A stretch of DNA of 64,000 nt from positions 22,987 to 86,986 of the forward strand of contig JAHIRF010000011.1 of NCBI GenBank assembly GCA_018818785.1. The letters run 5' to 3'. The notes below the pieces were generated by a model that had not been told where the DNA came from, searched no databases, and was given only the letters and a program-made list of their open reading frames with translations. This DNA comes from Thermoplasmatota archaeon. GTDB taxonomy: Archaea > Thermoplasmatota > Thermoplasmata > UBA10834. Positions 25,938 to 35,605 of the stretch are shown here, piece by piece. The position numbers were made by a program, and so were the translations under genes. Position 1 is the first letter of the stretch, and the number at the start of each line of letters is the position of its first letter.

Positions 25938-27612
25938 CGAGTCCACCATAAACAAGATCGCTGCCGGCGAGGTGGTCGAGCGACCCGCATCAGTTGTAAA
26001 GGAACTGATGGAGAATTCGATGGACTCTGGCGCGAGCTCAGTCAATGTGTACGTCGAGGATGGCGGCCGCCGGTCGATAGTGGTCCGAGACGATGGTTTC
26101 GGATTGTCCAGAGATGACGTGGAGAAGGCGTTCACCAGACATGCGACCAGCAAGATATCCGATATAGATGACCTGAACTCGTTGTCCTCCTACGGGTTCA
26201 GAGGCGAAGCGTTGTCATCCATCGCATCCGTATCAAGAATCGTCCTGAGGACGAGGGAGCATGGGTCGGAGGAAGGGACTGAGGCCAGACTCGTCGGCGG
26301 GGTAGTCGAATCCATTTCTGCAGCGGGATGCCCGCCTGGCACCGAGATCACGGTCACCGACCTGTTCTTCAATGTCCCTGTACGTCGGAAATCACTCAGG
26401 TCGAGGGCGACGGAATTGGCCCATTGCAAGGACGTCGTGATCGATTACATGCTTTGCAGACCGGGTCTTTCGTTCACATTCCACTCTGATGGGAGGACGG
26501 AACTCGTCCACTCCCCCGGCGAGGGGATGAACGGCTCTCTGGCTACCGCGTACGGACCACGAGTCGCAGAGACGATAATGGTGGCTGATGCAGACGGCGA
26601 TGGCATACGAATCCAATCATACGTGGCGCGTCTCGAGCAGACGCGTTCCTCTCCACTGGACCTTAGATTGTTCGTGAACGATAGACCTGTGCGTAGCTCC
26701 AGGCTGGTCTCATCTGTCGTGCGCGCATTCGGTTCACGTTTGATGAAGGATCGATATCCCGTGGGTGCGATCAGGATATTCGTTGATGGTGACAAGGTCG
26801 ATGTGAACGTACATCCGACCAAGCGGGAAGTGAGGTTCGGCGACGAGCATGCGATCATAACTCTTTTGGAGAGGTGCATCGAATCAGCTCTGAGTGAGCC
26901 TGACCTGTCCTTCAGATACGACCTCACGAAGTTTTCAGGATCTTTCGAACCTTCAACGGTGTTGACCTCCTCCGAGCGGATCGAGCAGGTGCAATCGATC
27001 CTCAAGATCGATGAGGACGGCAGTCATGAGTGCAAGGGTACGCCACATATCGTCCCTCTCGCCCAGATCATGAACACTTACATACTCGCGGAATCCGGAG
27101 GCAACCTACTGCTGATCGATCAGCACGCCGCGTCGGAGCGTGTGGTTTACGAGAGAGTCCTCGAATCGATCAGGACTGGGACCGAAGTGTCTCAGAGGCT
27201 GTTGACGCCACTTGTCATCCGTCTTACCGTATCCGAGGTCAAAGTCCTTCATGAGAACCGTGAATTGGTCGAGAAAGCGGGGTTCGACCTGGAATCTTTC
27301 GGAGATGAGGAATACATGCTCCGTTCGATACCGACGGTCCTCGGTGTGTCCCAGGGCGAGGTCGCTCTGAGGAAGATACTGGATGACCTCTCACAGATGC
27401 CTTCACCTAAGCAGCTCGGTCTGGATGTCATTTGGAGGGTCGCTTGCCACACCGCCATCAGGGCGGGGGAAACCCTCAAAGATGGACAGATGCGGCAGCT
27501 CATCTCCGACCTGATGAATACTGAGAGCCCGTATACGTGCGAGCACGGCCGGCCGACTATGATAGTGTTATCGCCAGCAGACCTTGAGCGGCTGTTCAAG
27601 AGACGGGTCTGA
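25915..27612 (+). CDS. mutL: DNA mismatch repair protein MutL
   Basis: A 565-residue partner of MutS. The N-terminal GHKL ATPase has NKIAAGEVVERPASVVKELM, the catalytic Glu in ELMENSMDSGAS, DDGFG and YGFRGEALSSI. The C-terminal domain carries the endonuclease metal motif DQHAASERVVYE and the CEHGRPT element. It is therefore a nicking MutL of the kind used where MutH is absent. Its ATG lies within the end of mutS (23-base overlap). Confidence 0.95.
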   Translation: MGRIRVLDESTINKIAAGEVVERPASVVKELMENSMDSGASSVNVYVEDGGRRSIVVRDDGFGLSRDDVEKAFTRHATSKISDIDDLNSLSSYGFRGEALSSIASVSRIVLRTREHGSEEGTEARLVGGVVESISAAGCPPGTEITVTDLFFNVPVRRKSLRSRATELAHCKDVVIDYMLCRPGLSFTFHSDGRTELVHSPGEGMNGSLATAYGPRVAETIMVADADGDGIRIQSYVARLEQTRSSPLDLRLFVNDRPVRSSRLVSSVVRAFGSRLMKDRYPVGAIRIFVDGDKVDVNVHPTKREVRFGDEHAIITLLERCIESALSEPDLSFRYDLTKFSGSFEPSTVLTSSERIEQVQSILKIDEDGSHECKGTPHIVPLAQIMNTYILAESGGNLLLIDQHAASERVVYERVLESIRTGTEVSQRLLTPLVIRLTVSEVKVLHENRELVEKAGFDLESFGDEEYMLRSIPTVLGVSQGEVALRKILDDLSQMPSPKQLGLDVIWRVACHTAIRAGETLKDGQMRQLISDLMNTESPYTCEHGRPTMIVLSPADLERLFKRRV

Positions 27613-27616
27613 GTTC

Positions 27617-29071
27617 TCACACATGATTGAATATCTGGCTCCCATCGCCATTCACTATTCCATACTTGGTGGTCACGCCACCTACTCTCGCAGCAACATC
27701 TTTCTCCAGGCGCGGTGGCGTATGGGTTGCGAGTATCTCTCTCACCTTCCTCTTCGCATGCTCGATCATGTCGTCCGTGGACGCGCCCGCCAGGCATGGA
27801 TCGTGATGCCCAGTCACCTGTGGGATGAGCAGTTCCTTTCTCATGTGTCTGAGAGTATGCGGATCCGATAGGAATGTACCTCCCGGACCCTGCCTCTGGA
27901 TCGCGTCGAATCCGACCCTGTCGTCGTCGACCTCGACCCCTTTTCTCAGTCTTTCGAGCCATCTCCAAGCCTCGCAGTCCATCACGAGCTTCTCCTTGGA
28001 GACCATGGATGCGCGGTCCATGCCGCCAAGGCCCACCATGAGGTCCGAACCCGCGAGGATCGACGCCATCGAGGTCATGCCTGTCTGAAACCCTGATTCG
28101 AACATTGTGAAACGCGAGGAGTTGGACGGGCCACCCGCGCACGATGGCAGCCCGTAATGCTTTGCCATCTCGATGGCTGCAACATCCATGAGCACTCCTT
28201 CGGGAGTACCGCAGAGGAACACGCCGGATCGGAGGTCGGTGACCCCCGAGAACGACGAATATATGCAGGGCGCTCCTCGATTCGCGAGCTGCGACATCGT
28301 TATGCCACATAGGTTCTCGGCGGCGATGATGGCTATCGACCCAGCAAGAGAGACCGGGGTCACGGACCCGGCGATCGCCATCGATAGATGGACAACCGGC
28401 ACGCCCGCCTTGGCGAGTGTCACCAAGGCATCCGCTTCGCCGCGATCATATCTGAGCGGCGATATTGGTGTGCACACATCGGAGAAGATAGGCCGTTTCC
28501 TGAGTTCCTCTTCCCCTCCGAGGATCGCGGATGCGATCTCGATCTGGAATCTCGCCTCCTCAGCAGTCGCCGCGCCGTGTTGTATGTGTTTGGAGCAGTG
28601 GGTGATTGCAGCTAGAAATTCGTAGAACGAAGACCTATCCGCCGGCATGTCGGTCGCGACGACCGGCGGCCAAACGAAGTCGACCTCCGGGAGCGCGTCG
28701 GCCATTATGCACAGGTCGATCAGGTCCTTGAGTTTCGATGGGCGCTTCGCGCCTGTCTCAATATCAAAGATGGCTGGCGGCTGACCATCGGTGGATATCA
28801 GCTGGACCCCATCACCAGGGATATCGTGATCCACACCCCTCCTAGAACAGATACTGACTTTCTTGGGTGCCGACCGCAACGCATCTCCTATGATCGATTC
28901 TCCAAGGCACGCCAGTTGCTTGTCAGAATCCACCTTGGCCCCGGCTCTCTGAAGCAATTGAAGTGCCGCTGGACTCTCAATCCTCACCCCAGTCTTTTCC
29001 AGTATGCTCAAGGCCGCTTGATGGATGGTCTCCTTGTCGTCTCTTGAGAGCACAGTCATGCTCGTCTTCAT
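27617..29071 (-). CDS. Trimethylamine methyltransferase (MttB) family protein, non-pyrrolysine
   Basis: A 484-residue TIM-barrel methyltransferase-type protein of the MttB superfamily, whose members transfer a methyl group from a quaternary amine (for example glycine betaine) to a corrinoid protein. Shared family blocks are STDGQPPAIFDIETG, HCSKHIQHGAATAEEARFQI, VPVVHLSMAIAGSVTPVSLA and the C-terminal GGTFLSDPHTLRHMRKELL. The frame has no internal amber codon, so it is not a pyrrolysine enzyme. AAGGAGG eight bases upstream supports the ATG at 29071. No corrinoid protein or MtbA-type partner lies nearby. A second homologue is at 52752. Confidence 0.85.
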   Translation of the reverse strand: MKTSMTVLSRDDKETIHQAALSILEKTGVRIESPAALQLLQRAGAKVDSDKQLACLGESIIGDALRSAPKKVSICSRRGVDHDIPGDGVQLISTDGQPPAIFDIETGAKRPSKLKDLIDLCIMADALPEVDFVWPPVVATDMPADRSSFYEFLAAITHCSKHIQHGAATAEEARFQIEIASAILGGEEELRKRPIFSDVCTPISPLRYDRGEADALVTLAKAGVPVVHLSMAIAGSVTPVSLAGSIAIIAAENLCGITMSQLANRGAPCIYSSFSGVTDLRSGVFLCGTPEGVLMDVAAIEMAKHYGLPSCAGGPSNSSRFTMFESGFQTGMTSMASILAGSDLMVGLGGMDRASMVSKEKLVMDCEAWRWLERLRKGVEVDDDRVGFDAIQRQGPGGTFLSDPHTLRHMRKELLIPQVTGHHDPCLAGASTDDMIEHAKRKVREILATHTPPRLEKDVAARVGGVTTKYGIVNGDGSQIFNHV

Positions 29072-29326
29072 CAATGATTCCTCCTTCGCCTATCGAGTTC
29101 CGCAGGATCCCCTCAGAAGCTGCTCTGCGGCCCTCAATCCAAGATGCATGATTACTAGATTAACGCTCCGGGGCCCCTTCATAACCGCTGATTTAGCCTT
29201 TCCGATATCCTTATCTCTGGACACTCTAGGGTCCATAGTCATCCATTCTAATGCAAAGCACTTAGGAATCACCCGAAAACTATTACTCCCTCGACATGGC
29301 TCACACCAACCTCAGAGGGTGACCAT

Positions 29327-30055
29327 ATGGGTTTGAACATGGCAATCACTGAATTGAATTCAGAAAAGGCGCTGTGCAAGAAGAAGAAGATGACACTGGC
29401 CAAAGTGTATGTGGACGATCCAGCGAAATGGGGTCCATTGGTCGAATTGGACCGGATCGTCGATCTGAAGAAGGCTGCCGCCAAGCTAGGCCAGGACAAG
29501 TTGGATGAGATCCTGAAGAAGAGCAGGCTCAAGCCGGAAGGCGACGTGATCCACGCGGAGAAGGTCAAGGATGCCAACGACCAGAAGACGCTGGAGCCGT
29601 TCACGAGCGATGTGAAGACGAACTGGATCCTCATGGAGAAAGTGCCGGATTCGAAGAAGAAGGAAGTAATCGCAGCCGCGAAGATGAACAATTCGGTGAC
29701 GGAATGGGACCTCGTCGAGTTCGATGACATGTACGCGACCTGTGCGAAGTGTGGGCTGTCATGGGACAACAAGAAGGGCTGTGTCGGTAATTTCGGCCCG
29801 AGCGGATCGCCAGTCCCCGAGCTCGCAAAGAAGAACGGACTTACTCTCCTGTCAAAAGTCAATGAGCACGCCGAAGGGAAGAAAGTGCTCACTTCGAAGG
29901 ACGCAGAGAAACTCCTGTCCGAGATCAAGGTGCTGAGGGAGAAGACCCCTGCGGAGGGCAAGATGATGGTCCGCCGGATCGAAGGCACATTGAACAGGCT
30001 CGAAGCCTTGGCGAATTGTGTCAAGGAATATGATGTAGGGTTCTACTTCTTCTGA
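29327..30055 (+). CDS. Uncharacterised lysine-rich protein with a cysteine cluster
   Basis: A 242-residue soluble protein, rich in Lys/Glu helices. A short cysteine cluster (CAKCGLSWDNKKGC, about 137-150) could bind zinc. No membrane segment or signal. GGGTGACC precedes the ATG. It is divergent from the MttB gene and followed 17 bases later by the GNAT gene, with which it is probably cotranscribed. I do not recognise the family. Confidence 0.75.
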   Translation: MGLNMAITELNSEKALCKKKKMTLAKVYVDDPAKWGPLVELDRIVDLKKAAAKLGQDKLDEILKKSRLKPEGDVIHAEKVKDANDQKTLEPFTSDVKTNWILMEKVPDSKKKEVIAAAKMNNSVTEWDLVEFDDMYATCAKCGLSWDNKKGCVGNFGPSGSPVPELAKKNGLTLLSKVNEHAEGKKVLTSKDAEKLLSEIKVLREKTPAEGKMMVRRIEGTLNRLEALANCVKEYDVGFYFF

Positions 30056-30072
30056 GCGTAGGAAGTGACTTC

Positions 30073-31158
30073 TTGGGCCACGAGGACGTCCCAGGCGAGA
30101 CGACGAGGTCGTCTATCTTGCGTATCGATGCCCCAGAGGGCACGCTCTCACTTGAGATGATGCCGATCCGGCCAGGCGTGGGCCGTGCCTTCATCAAGAA
30201 TTCTCCGAGGGGGCTCAAGTTGAATTCCGCCAGTTCCAGGCAGCTCAACGATTCCCTGCTCAGGACAGGACCCGCCCGCATATTGCTGGCGGATAACAAG
30301 AAGAAGGTCGTTCAGAATGCGTTGTCAGTCCACGGATGGTCTGCGAGGAGGGCTGTCGTTCCGATAGTGGACCATAAGTGTGCCGTCTGCACGACCTACG
30401 ACCTCCCTCTGGACGAGGGTCTTCGCGATGACAGTGGCGCAATCCCCCAACTCACGGACACGAATCACATGATCGGGGTGGGGATCAACCTGGGTCCGAG
30501 GACGGCTTGGGGGTTCTATACGGACGATGGTGAGACCGCCAGGATAGTCTCGGAAGGGTCGCGAAAGCAGGGAATGATGGTGGCTTCGTCCGAGGAGGAC
30601 CTCGTGCTCGCGGCAGACTGCCTGATCCGGTTCCTGGCCGCTTCCAGGAAGAAGTGGGCGGTGTTCTCCAACAACATGGGGAGGTTCATACGCGAGTACG
30701 ACCCGATGGTCATGTGGCGGATGATACTCGAAGATCCGAAAGGTCATAATCATTCGGTGAGGCAACTCTCGAGAGACAACCGTAAGGGAATAATCAGGTT
30801 GTACTCCGAATATTATGACGAGGGCATGTTTGCGGCGTCGTTGCGCCTCAGGCGGATGTCCTCGGATCCGAACTACTCTCAATTCGTGACCGACGGCGGA
30901 TTCGTCATCGTCCGAAAGGAGGGCGAGATCGGTCTCATCTATGACATCTACGTGACGCCTTCCAGACAGGGCGAAGGTATAGGTGGAGAGCTCATGCGTT
31001 GTGCCATGTCTTCACTAGCTGGACGTACTACATCCGTCTACCTTCACACCAGTTACCCGCGGGCGAAGGCGCTCTACGAGAAGTTCGGGTTCAAAGCCGT
31101 TTATTCGCAGTTGGCGGTCAGGCTGGACGAGATGGCCCTTGAGCCACCCTCAACCTAG
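30073..31158 (+). CDS. GNAT-family acetyltransferase with uncharacterised N-terminal domain
   Basis: A 361-residue protein. Residues about 1-215 form an unassigned domain with CAVC and a GLRDDSGAIPQL segment. Residues about 245-355 are a GNAT acyltransferase fold with the acetyl-CoA pyrophosphate loop IYVTPSRQGEGIGGEL and the terminal YEKFGFKAVY. It starts at TTG with AGGAAGTGA upstream. It follows the lysine-rich protein and precedes purP. Substrate unknown. Confidence 0.78.
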   Translation: MGHEDVPGETTRSSILRIDAPEGTLSLEMMPIRPGVGRAFIKNSPRGLKLNSASSRQLNDSLLRTGPARILLADNKKKVVQNALSVHGWSARRAVVPIVDHKCAVCTTYDLPLDEGLRDDSGAIPQLTDTNHMIGVGINLGPRTAWGFYTDDGETARIVSEGSRKQGMMVASSEEDLVLAADCLIRFLAASRKKWAVFSNNMGRFIREYDPMVMWRMILEDPKGHNHSVRQLSRDNRKGIIRLYSEYYDEGMFAASLRLRRMSSDPNYSQFVTDGGFVIVRKEGEIGLIYDIYVTPSRQGEGIGGELMRCAMSSLAGRTTSVYLHTSYPRAKALYEKFGFKAVYSQLAVRLDEMALEPPST

Positions 31159-31221
31159 AAATATCAAAACCCCAATCACTCGGTCCGTGGCAGTATTGCC
31201 GACCCAAAGGGGGAGGTCCGG

Positions 31222-32379
31222 TTGATAAACAAGGACAAGATTCTCGGCGTCCTAGAGGGCTATGATCTGGAGAAGGCCAAGATCGGGATGGTGGCATCCC
31301 ACTCTGCGCTGGATGTATGTGACGGGGCCGTTGAAGAAGGTTTCAGGACCCTGGGCATATGCCAGGCCGGCAGAGAGAAGACGTACAGCCGATATTTCAA
31401 GTGTCAACGCGATTCCGACGGCAAGGCGGTCCGAGGCGTCGTGGACGAGTGCTGGGTCCTGAAGAAGTTCAATGAGATGATGGAACCCGAATTCCAGGAC
31501 AAGCTGAGGAAGGAGAACGTCATCTTCGTCCCGAACAGATCATTCACATCCTATGTCCCCCTCGACCGTATCGAGAACGAGTTCGAGGTGCCGCTCATGG
31601 GTACCAGGAGCCTGCTGAGGAGCGAGGAACGGGGCGAGGAGAGGGATTATTATTGGTTGCTCGAGAAGGCGGGGCTGCCTTTCCCTAAGAGGATACAGGA
31701 CCCAAATGACATCGATCGATTGGTCATTGTCAAGCTGCATCACAAGGTGAAGAAGCTCGAACGCGGGTTCTTCACAGCGGCCTCCTACAAGGAGTACAGG
31801 GAGAAGTCTCGAGAGCTCATATATAACAATGTCATTACCGCAGAGGATCTTAAGGGTGCGAGGATCGAGGAGTATGTCATCGGTCCCGTGTTCAACCTCG
31901 ATTTCTTCTACTCTCCACTGGAGAGCAAGATGGAAAGGATCGAACTCATTGGGGTCGACTGGAGGTTCGAGACATCGTTGGACGGCCATGTCCGGCTGCC
32001 TGCACCTCAGCAGATGACGCTGATGGGCGAGCAGGCCACGCCAGAGTACACCGTCTGCGGGCACAATTCGGCTACCATGCGAGAGTCGCTGATCGAGGGC
32101 GCATTCGATCTGGCCGAGAAGTATGTGAACGCCACGAAGGAGCATTATCCCCCAGGGATAATCGGTCCGTTCTGTCTCCAGACCTGCGTGGACAAGGACC
32201 TGAAGTTCTTCATATACGATGTCGCACCCCGTGTCGGCGGCGGGACGAACGTGCACATGTCTGTTGGACATCCATATGGGAACACCACCTGGCGGACAAA
32301 TATGAGCACCGGACGGCGTCTGGCCCTCGAGATAAGAAGGGCCATCGAAACGGACCAGTTGGACAAGATCGTGACCTGA
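31222..32379 (+). CDS. purP: Formate-dependent IMP-pathway ligase PurP
   Basis: A 385-residue ATP-grasp enzyme that makes FAICAR from AICAR, formate and ATP in archaeal purine synthesis, replacing the formyl-THF-dependent PurH step. Family motifs seen include VASHSALDVCDGA, the ATP-grasp EYVIGPVFNLDFFYSP, and DVAPRVGGGTNVHMSVGHPYG. The start is a TTG with GGGGGAGGT just upstream. No other purine gene is adjacent. Confidence 0.92.
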   Translation: MINKDKILGVLEGYDLEKAKIGMVASHSALDVCDGAVEEGFRTLGICQAGREKTYSRYFKCQRDSDGKAVRGVVDECWVLKKFNEMMEPEFQDKLRKENVIFVPNRSFTSYVPLDRIENEFEVPLMGTRSLLRSEERGEERDYYWLLEKAGLPFPKRIQDPNDIDRLVIVKLHHKVKKLERGFFTAASYKEYREKSRELIYNNVITAEDLKGARIEEYVIGPVFNLDFFYSPLESKMERIELIGVDWRFETSLDGHVRLPAPQQMTLMGEQATPEYTVCGHNSATMRESLIEGAFDLAEKYVNATKEHYPPGIIGPFCLQTCVDKDLKFFIYDVAPRVGGGTNVHMSVGHPYGNTTWRTNMSTGRRLALEIRRAIETDQLDKIVT

Positions 32380-32446
32380 GTTCTCTCGTCCTGACTCGTC
32401 TTGCGCGCTGGCGATATCCTCGATGCGCGCGCGGGCCCCCTAAAGC

Positions 32447-32454
32447 TTATAAAG
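32447..32454 (+). promoter_or_regulatory. TATA box of the 999-residue surface protein gene
   Basis: TTATAAAG lies about 80 bases before the ATG at 32534. The predicted start near 32477 leaves a leader of about 57 bases that ends in a purine-rich GGAGAGGGGGGG tract suitable for ribosome binding. Confidence 0.55.
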
Positions 32455-32533
32455 GGGCACTCTATTCGCCGGAATACCTTTCTCACAAGGGGGTATGTTG
32501 GTTTGAAACCCGTGGAGAGGGGGGGACAATTGA

Positions 32534-35533
32534 ATGAAGACAGGTGCAATGAGTAAGCTATCAGCCAGCATCATCGTGCTGGTAATGGCGATGTCCGCCT
32601 TGGTCATCCTTCCCGGATCGAACGAGGGTGCACTGCCAAGCGGGGTGAAAATATATGTGCCCGTATCCGACGGGTCTGGAGTATCATCGGGTGTTACGGT
32701 CACCCTGACGAATGTGCACACTGGGGCGGTCATTCTGGTCCCCTACGCATCGCCAGGCATGTTCGTAGCCACGAACGCTCCTTCGGGATATTACAGGATT
32801 GATGTGACCTCTGACAACCATTGGGACCTCTGGGGTGCCAAGGAGTTCAGGTACGATGGTCTCACCAACTATACAGTCACTCCCGTCATCACGTTGGATG
32901 CATTCCCGGACAAGGTCCATCAGTGGAATGTGACAGTCAGGGACGCATCGACCAGCGCCAAGATATCTGGCGCGACAGTCGGGTTCTACGACCCGGTTCT
33001 TGACGAGATCGTCGCTCAGGCTACCACCAACTCGCTCGGTCTTGCCTCTGTGAACATGTTCAACTCCGCAACGCCTGGGGATTATGCACTGTTCGTGAAG
33101 GCGAAGAACTACAGGATGTATTATGATAACACGGTCGCTGTGACCTCCGACAGTTTCCCTAACTTGACCGTTACGAAATCCGTCCGAGTGACCGGCTTCG
33201 TGACTGATGAAGACGGCCCAGCACCAAATGTTGTGGCGTACCTTCTCAGCAACGACACATCCTTGCCATGGATCGAGCGCCTGATGAAGAGCGCGACCGG
33301 CGGGAGCTTCTTCGAATTCGATGCGGTCCCGGGTGACTATACACTCTGCGTCGATGCAGGTGGAGTATCCGCATATATGCAGTACCTGACGGTAGGTGCA
33401 ACCGCGATATCGCTGACTCTCCCCCTCGATGCTCAGACGCAGAGGACCGAGCAGATCGCGATAGAATACGGCGCTGACTACAACACATTCTCGTTGAGTC
33501 TGGATACCGTGTGGTCATATGACGACGCGTACCCTGGCCTGAAGTACGCCGATATCGGCAGCCTCAGGATGCAGGTCGATCTGAGCGCAGGAGCTCCTGA
33601 TGGAACGATCGATGCAGGCGAGGTCGGCGCATTCACGGCAATGGTCTCGACTCAAGCCGCGGTCCATGTATCGACCGATGCACTCATAGAGGTGAACGAT
33701 ACCGTGTACAAATCCGCCACCTCGGTCACTGGCCTTGTCGTCGGATTGTCGACAGGATTGGTGACTTCGACCGATGGAGTCGCATACTCGTATGATTGCG
33801 CTTACACATCCGTCAAGGCATTGGATGTCGGTGCCGAGGAGTACACTGCGACCGCATACACGAGGTACGACACCGCGTCCGTGAACCAAGTCTATTCGAT
33901 CGAGCTGCCATCCGGGTACGAACTCGTCTACAACAACACTGAGGAGACCGGGGAGCACGTCGCATCATACGGATACCTGACTGTGGTCCTTGATCCAGAA
34001 GAGTACGTGGGTACGACGCAGGCCGTTGACATGGTCTTCGAGGAATGGATGATGCCTGACGCACTCGGAGGAGTCGATGACACCAACGTCACGTATGTGA
34101 TGACCGACGAAGACGGTAATGTGACCGGATATGTCGTGCGTGTAGGTTCCGAAGCGACATTCAACGCGACGAGTTCCTACGATCCGAACGGCAACCCTCT
34201 GGAATTCACATGGACCTTCGATGATGGTGCATCTGAGACCACCAGCGAGCTGGCCTTCAACCATACATACACGACCGCATCCGCGAGCAGGACCGTGCTT
34301 CTGACAGTGACGGATGTATCTGGAATGGTCAACCAGACTGAGTTCGAGGTCGTCTGTGACGCGCGCGACCCGACCCCGGTGTTGAGCGTGAAGGAACTCA
34401 CCGTCAACGAGACGACCAACACGCTCAAGGTCGACCAGTACGAACTGGTATGGTTCAACGCTACATCTTCGACTGATGATGTTGTCTCCGCAGACGATGC
34501 GCTCGGAATGATCGAATCGTTCCAAATCGAATATGGCGAGGGCAATGTGTCCGACCGTGTCTACATGACCGAGGATGAGAAGAACGTCTCGTACTCCTGG
34601 GAAGACTCTGGCACATACACCCTTGTCCTGAATGTCACGGATGTCGTAGGACACTGGAAGAACACCACGATGACCGTCATCGTCAACGATACATCTAGTC
34701 CCGACCCGTCCTTCGTAGTGAAGAACGAATCGTGGGGCACGAGCCTGATCGAGGGCGAAGTCATCGTATTCAATGCGAACGCGACCAAGGACAACATCGA
34801 CAACAATAGCGCTCTGTACTTCTCGTGGTACTTCAACGACAATATGGGCGATGATTCGTGGCTCAACGGCACCGGACTCTGGAATGTCACGCACACCTTC
34901 GAGGTAAGCGGCAGCTACGCAGTCAGGTTGAATGTGACCGATAGCTCAGACAACTGGGACGGATACACAAAGACCGTGACCATAAGCGCTGGTCCGAGGC
35001 CCAATGTCATCATCGACAATGAGATAACGTTCGACCCGGTCGAGTTCACCGAGGACTCTCAGGGGTACATCGTCGTGAACATCACGAACCGTGGCAGCGC
35101 AGTAGCTACCGATATCGTGTTGAAGTTCTACATCGAGAACGCCGATGGCACTGAGGACGAGCTGGGGACATGGTCCACCATACTGAACCGTACGACAGGC
35201 GCGACCATCACCACCATCGAGGTCGGTGGCACGGCTTTCGTGAAGTTCCCGTACACCTTCAGCAGCCCAGGGACATACACGGTGAAGGTCAATGTGACCT
35301 CCGATAACCAGCTAGTGGTCGATGAGAACACCGCGGACATCACGGTCAAGGAAGCCGGATGGAAGAAGATCGCCCTGTGGGGCGGTGTCCTCGCTGTGAT
35401 CATCCTGGTCCCGCTCCTACTCTTCCTGCGTGGCAGGTGGATGAAGAGGGACAAGAGAGGCCCGAGGCGCGAGAAGCAGAAGAAGGAGAAGGAGAAGCAG
35501 CAGAAGAAGGAGAAAGACAAGGAAGAAGTATAA
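32534..35533 (+). CDS. Large secreted surface protein with carboxypeptidase-regulatory-like, PKD and CARDB-like domains
   Basis: A 999-residue cell-surface protein. A signal peptide (about 1-35) is followed by small beta-sandwich units (about 36-300, including KISGATVGFYDPV and VTGFVTDEDGPAPNVVAYLL, typical of CarboxypepD_reg-like folds). PKD-type repeats follow (about 535-815; SYDPNGNPLEFTWTFDDG, YFSWYFNDNMGDD). A CARDB-like module (about 830-945; VNITNRGSAVATDIVLKFY) leads to a membrane helix (about 949-968). The Lys/Arg/Glu-rich cytoplasmic tail is extreme. Many N-x-S/T sequons suggest N-glycosylation. Likely an adhesin or S-layer-associated protein. Confidence 0.85.
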   Translation: MKTGAMSKLSASIIVLVMAMSALVILPGSNEGALPSGVKIYVPVSDGSGVSSGVTVTLTNVHTGAVILVPYASPGMFVATNAPSGYYRIDVTSDNHWDLWGAKEFRYDGLTNYTVTPVITLDAFPDKVHQWNVTVRDASTSAKISGATVGFYDPVLDEIVAQATTNSLGLASVNMFNSATPGDYALFVKAKNYRMYYDNTVAVTSDSFPNLTVTKSVRVTGFVTDEDGPAPNVVAYLLSNDTSLPWIERLMKSATGGSFFEFDAVPGDYTLCVDAGGVSAYMQYLTVGATAISLTLPLDAQTQRTEQIAIEYGADYNTFSLSLDTVWSYDDAYPGLKYADIGSLRMQVDLSAGAPDGTIDAGEVGAFTAMVSTQAAVHVSTDALIEVNDTVYKSATSVTGLVVGLSTGLVTSTDGVAYSYDCAYTSVKALDVGAEEYTATAYTRYDTASVNQVYSIELPSGYELVYNNTEETGEHVASYGYLTVVLDPEEYVGTTQAVDMVFEEWMMPDALGGVDDTNVTYVMTDEDGNVTGYVVRVGSEATFNATSSYDPNGNPLEFTWTFDDGASETTSELAFNHTYTTASASRTVLLTVTDVSGMVNQTEFEVVCDARDPTPVLSVKELTVNETTNTLKVDQYELVWFNATSSTDDVVSADDALGMIESFQIEYGEGNVSDRVYMTEDEKNVSYSWEDSGTYTLVLNVTDVVGHWKNTTMTVIVNDTSSPDPSFVVKNESWGTSLIEGEVIVFNANATKDNIDNNSALYFSWYFNDNMGDDSWLNGTGLWNVTHTFEVSGSYAVRLNVTDSSDNWDGYTKTVTISAGPRPNVIIDNEITFDPVEFTEDSQGYIVVNITNRGSAVATDIVLKFYIENADGTEDELGTWSTILNRTTGATITTIEVGGTAFVKFPYTFSSPGTYTVKVNVTSDNQLVVDENTADITVKEAGWKKIALWGGVLAVIILVPLLLFLRGRWMKRDKRGPRREKQKKEKEKQQKKEKDKEEV

Positions 35534-35605
35534 TCCTTATCTGTCTGAGTCTCAAAACCTGCGAAACCTCTTAACTCACCTTTTCATTTCTTGTCATGTA
35601 TCAGC

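Noticed and set aside
27249-28310. Minus-strand open frame of 353 codons near mutL and the MttB gene
   Set aside because: It covers the mutL end and lies out of frame within the MttB gene; the product is Arg/His-rich without any family features.
27617-29071. Possible pyrrolysine-containing trimethylamine methyltransferase
   Set aside because: No in-frame amber codon occurs in either MttB homologue, and TAG is used as a normal stop in several genes here (for example HdrB and the Ubl).
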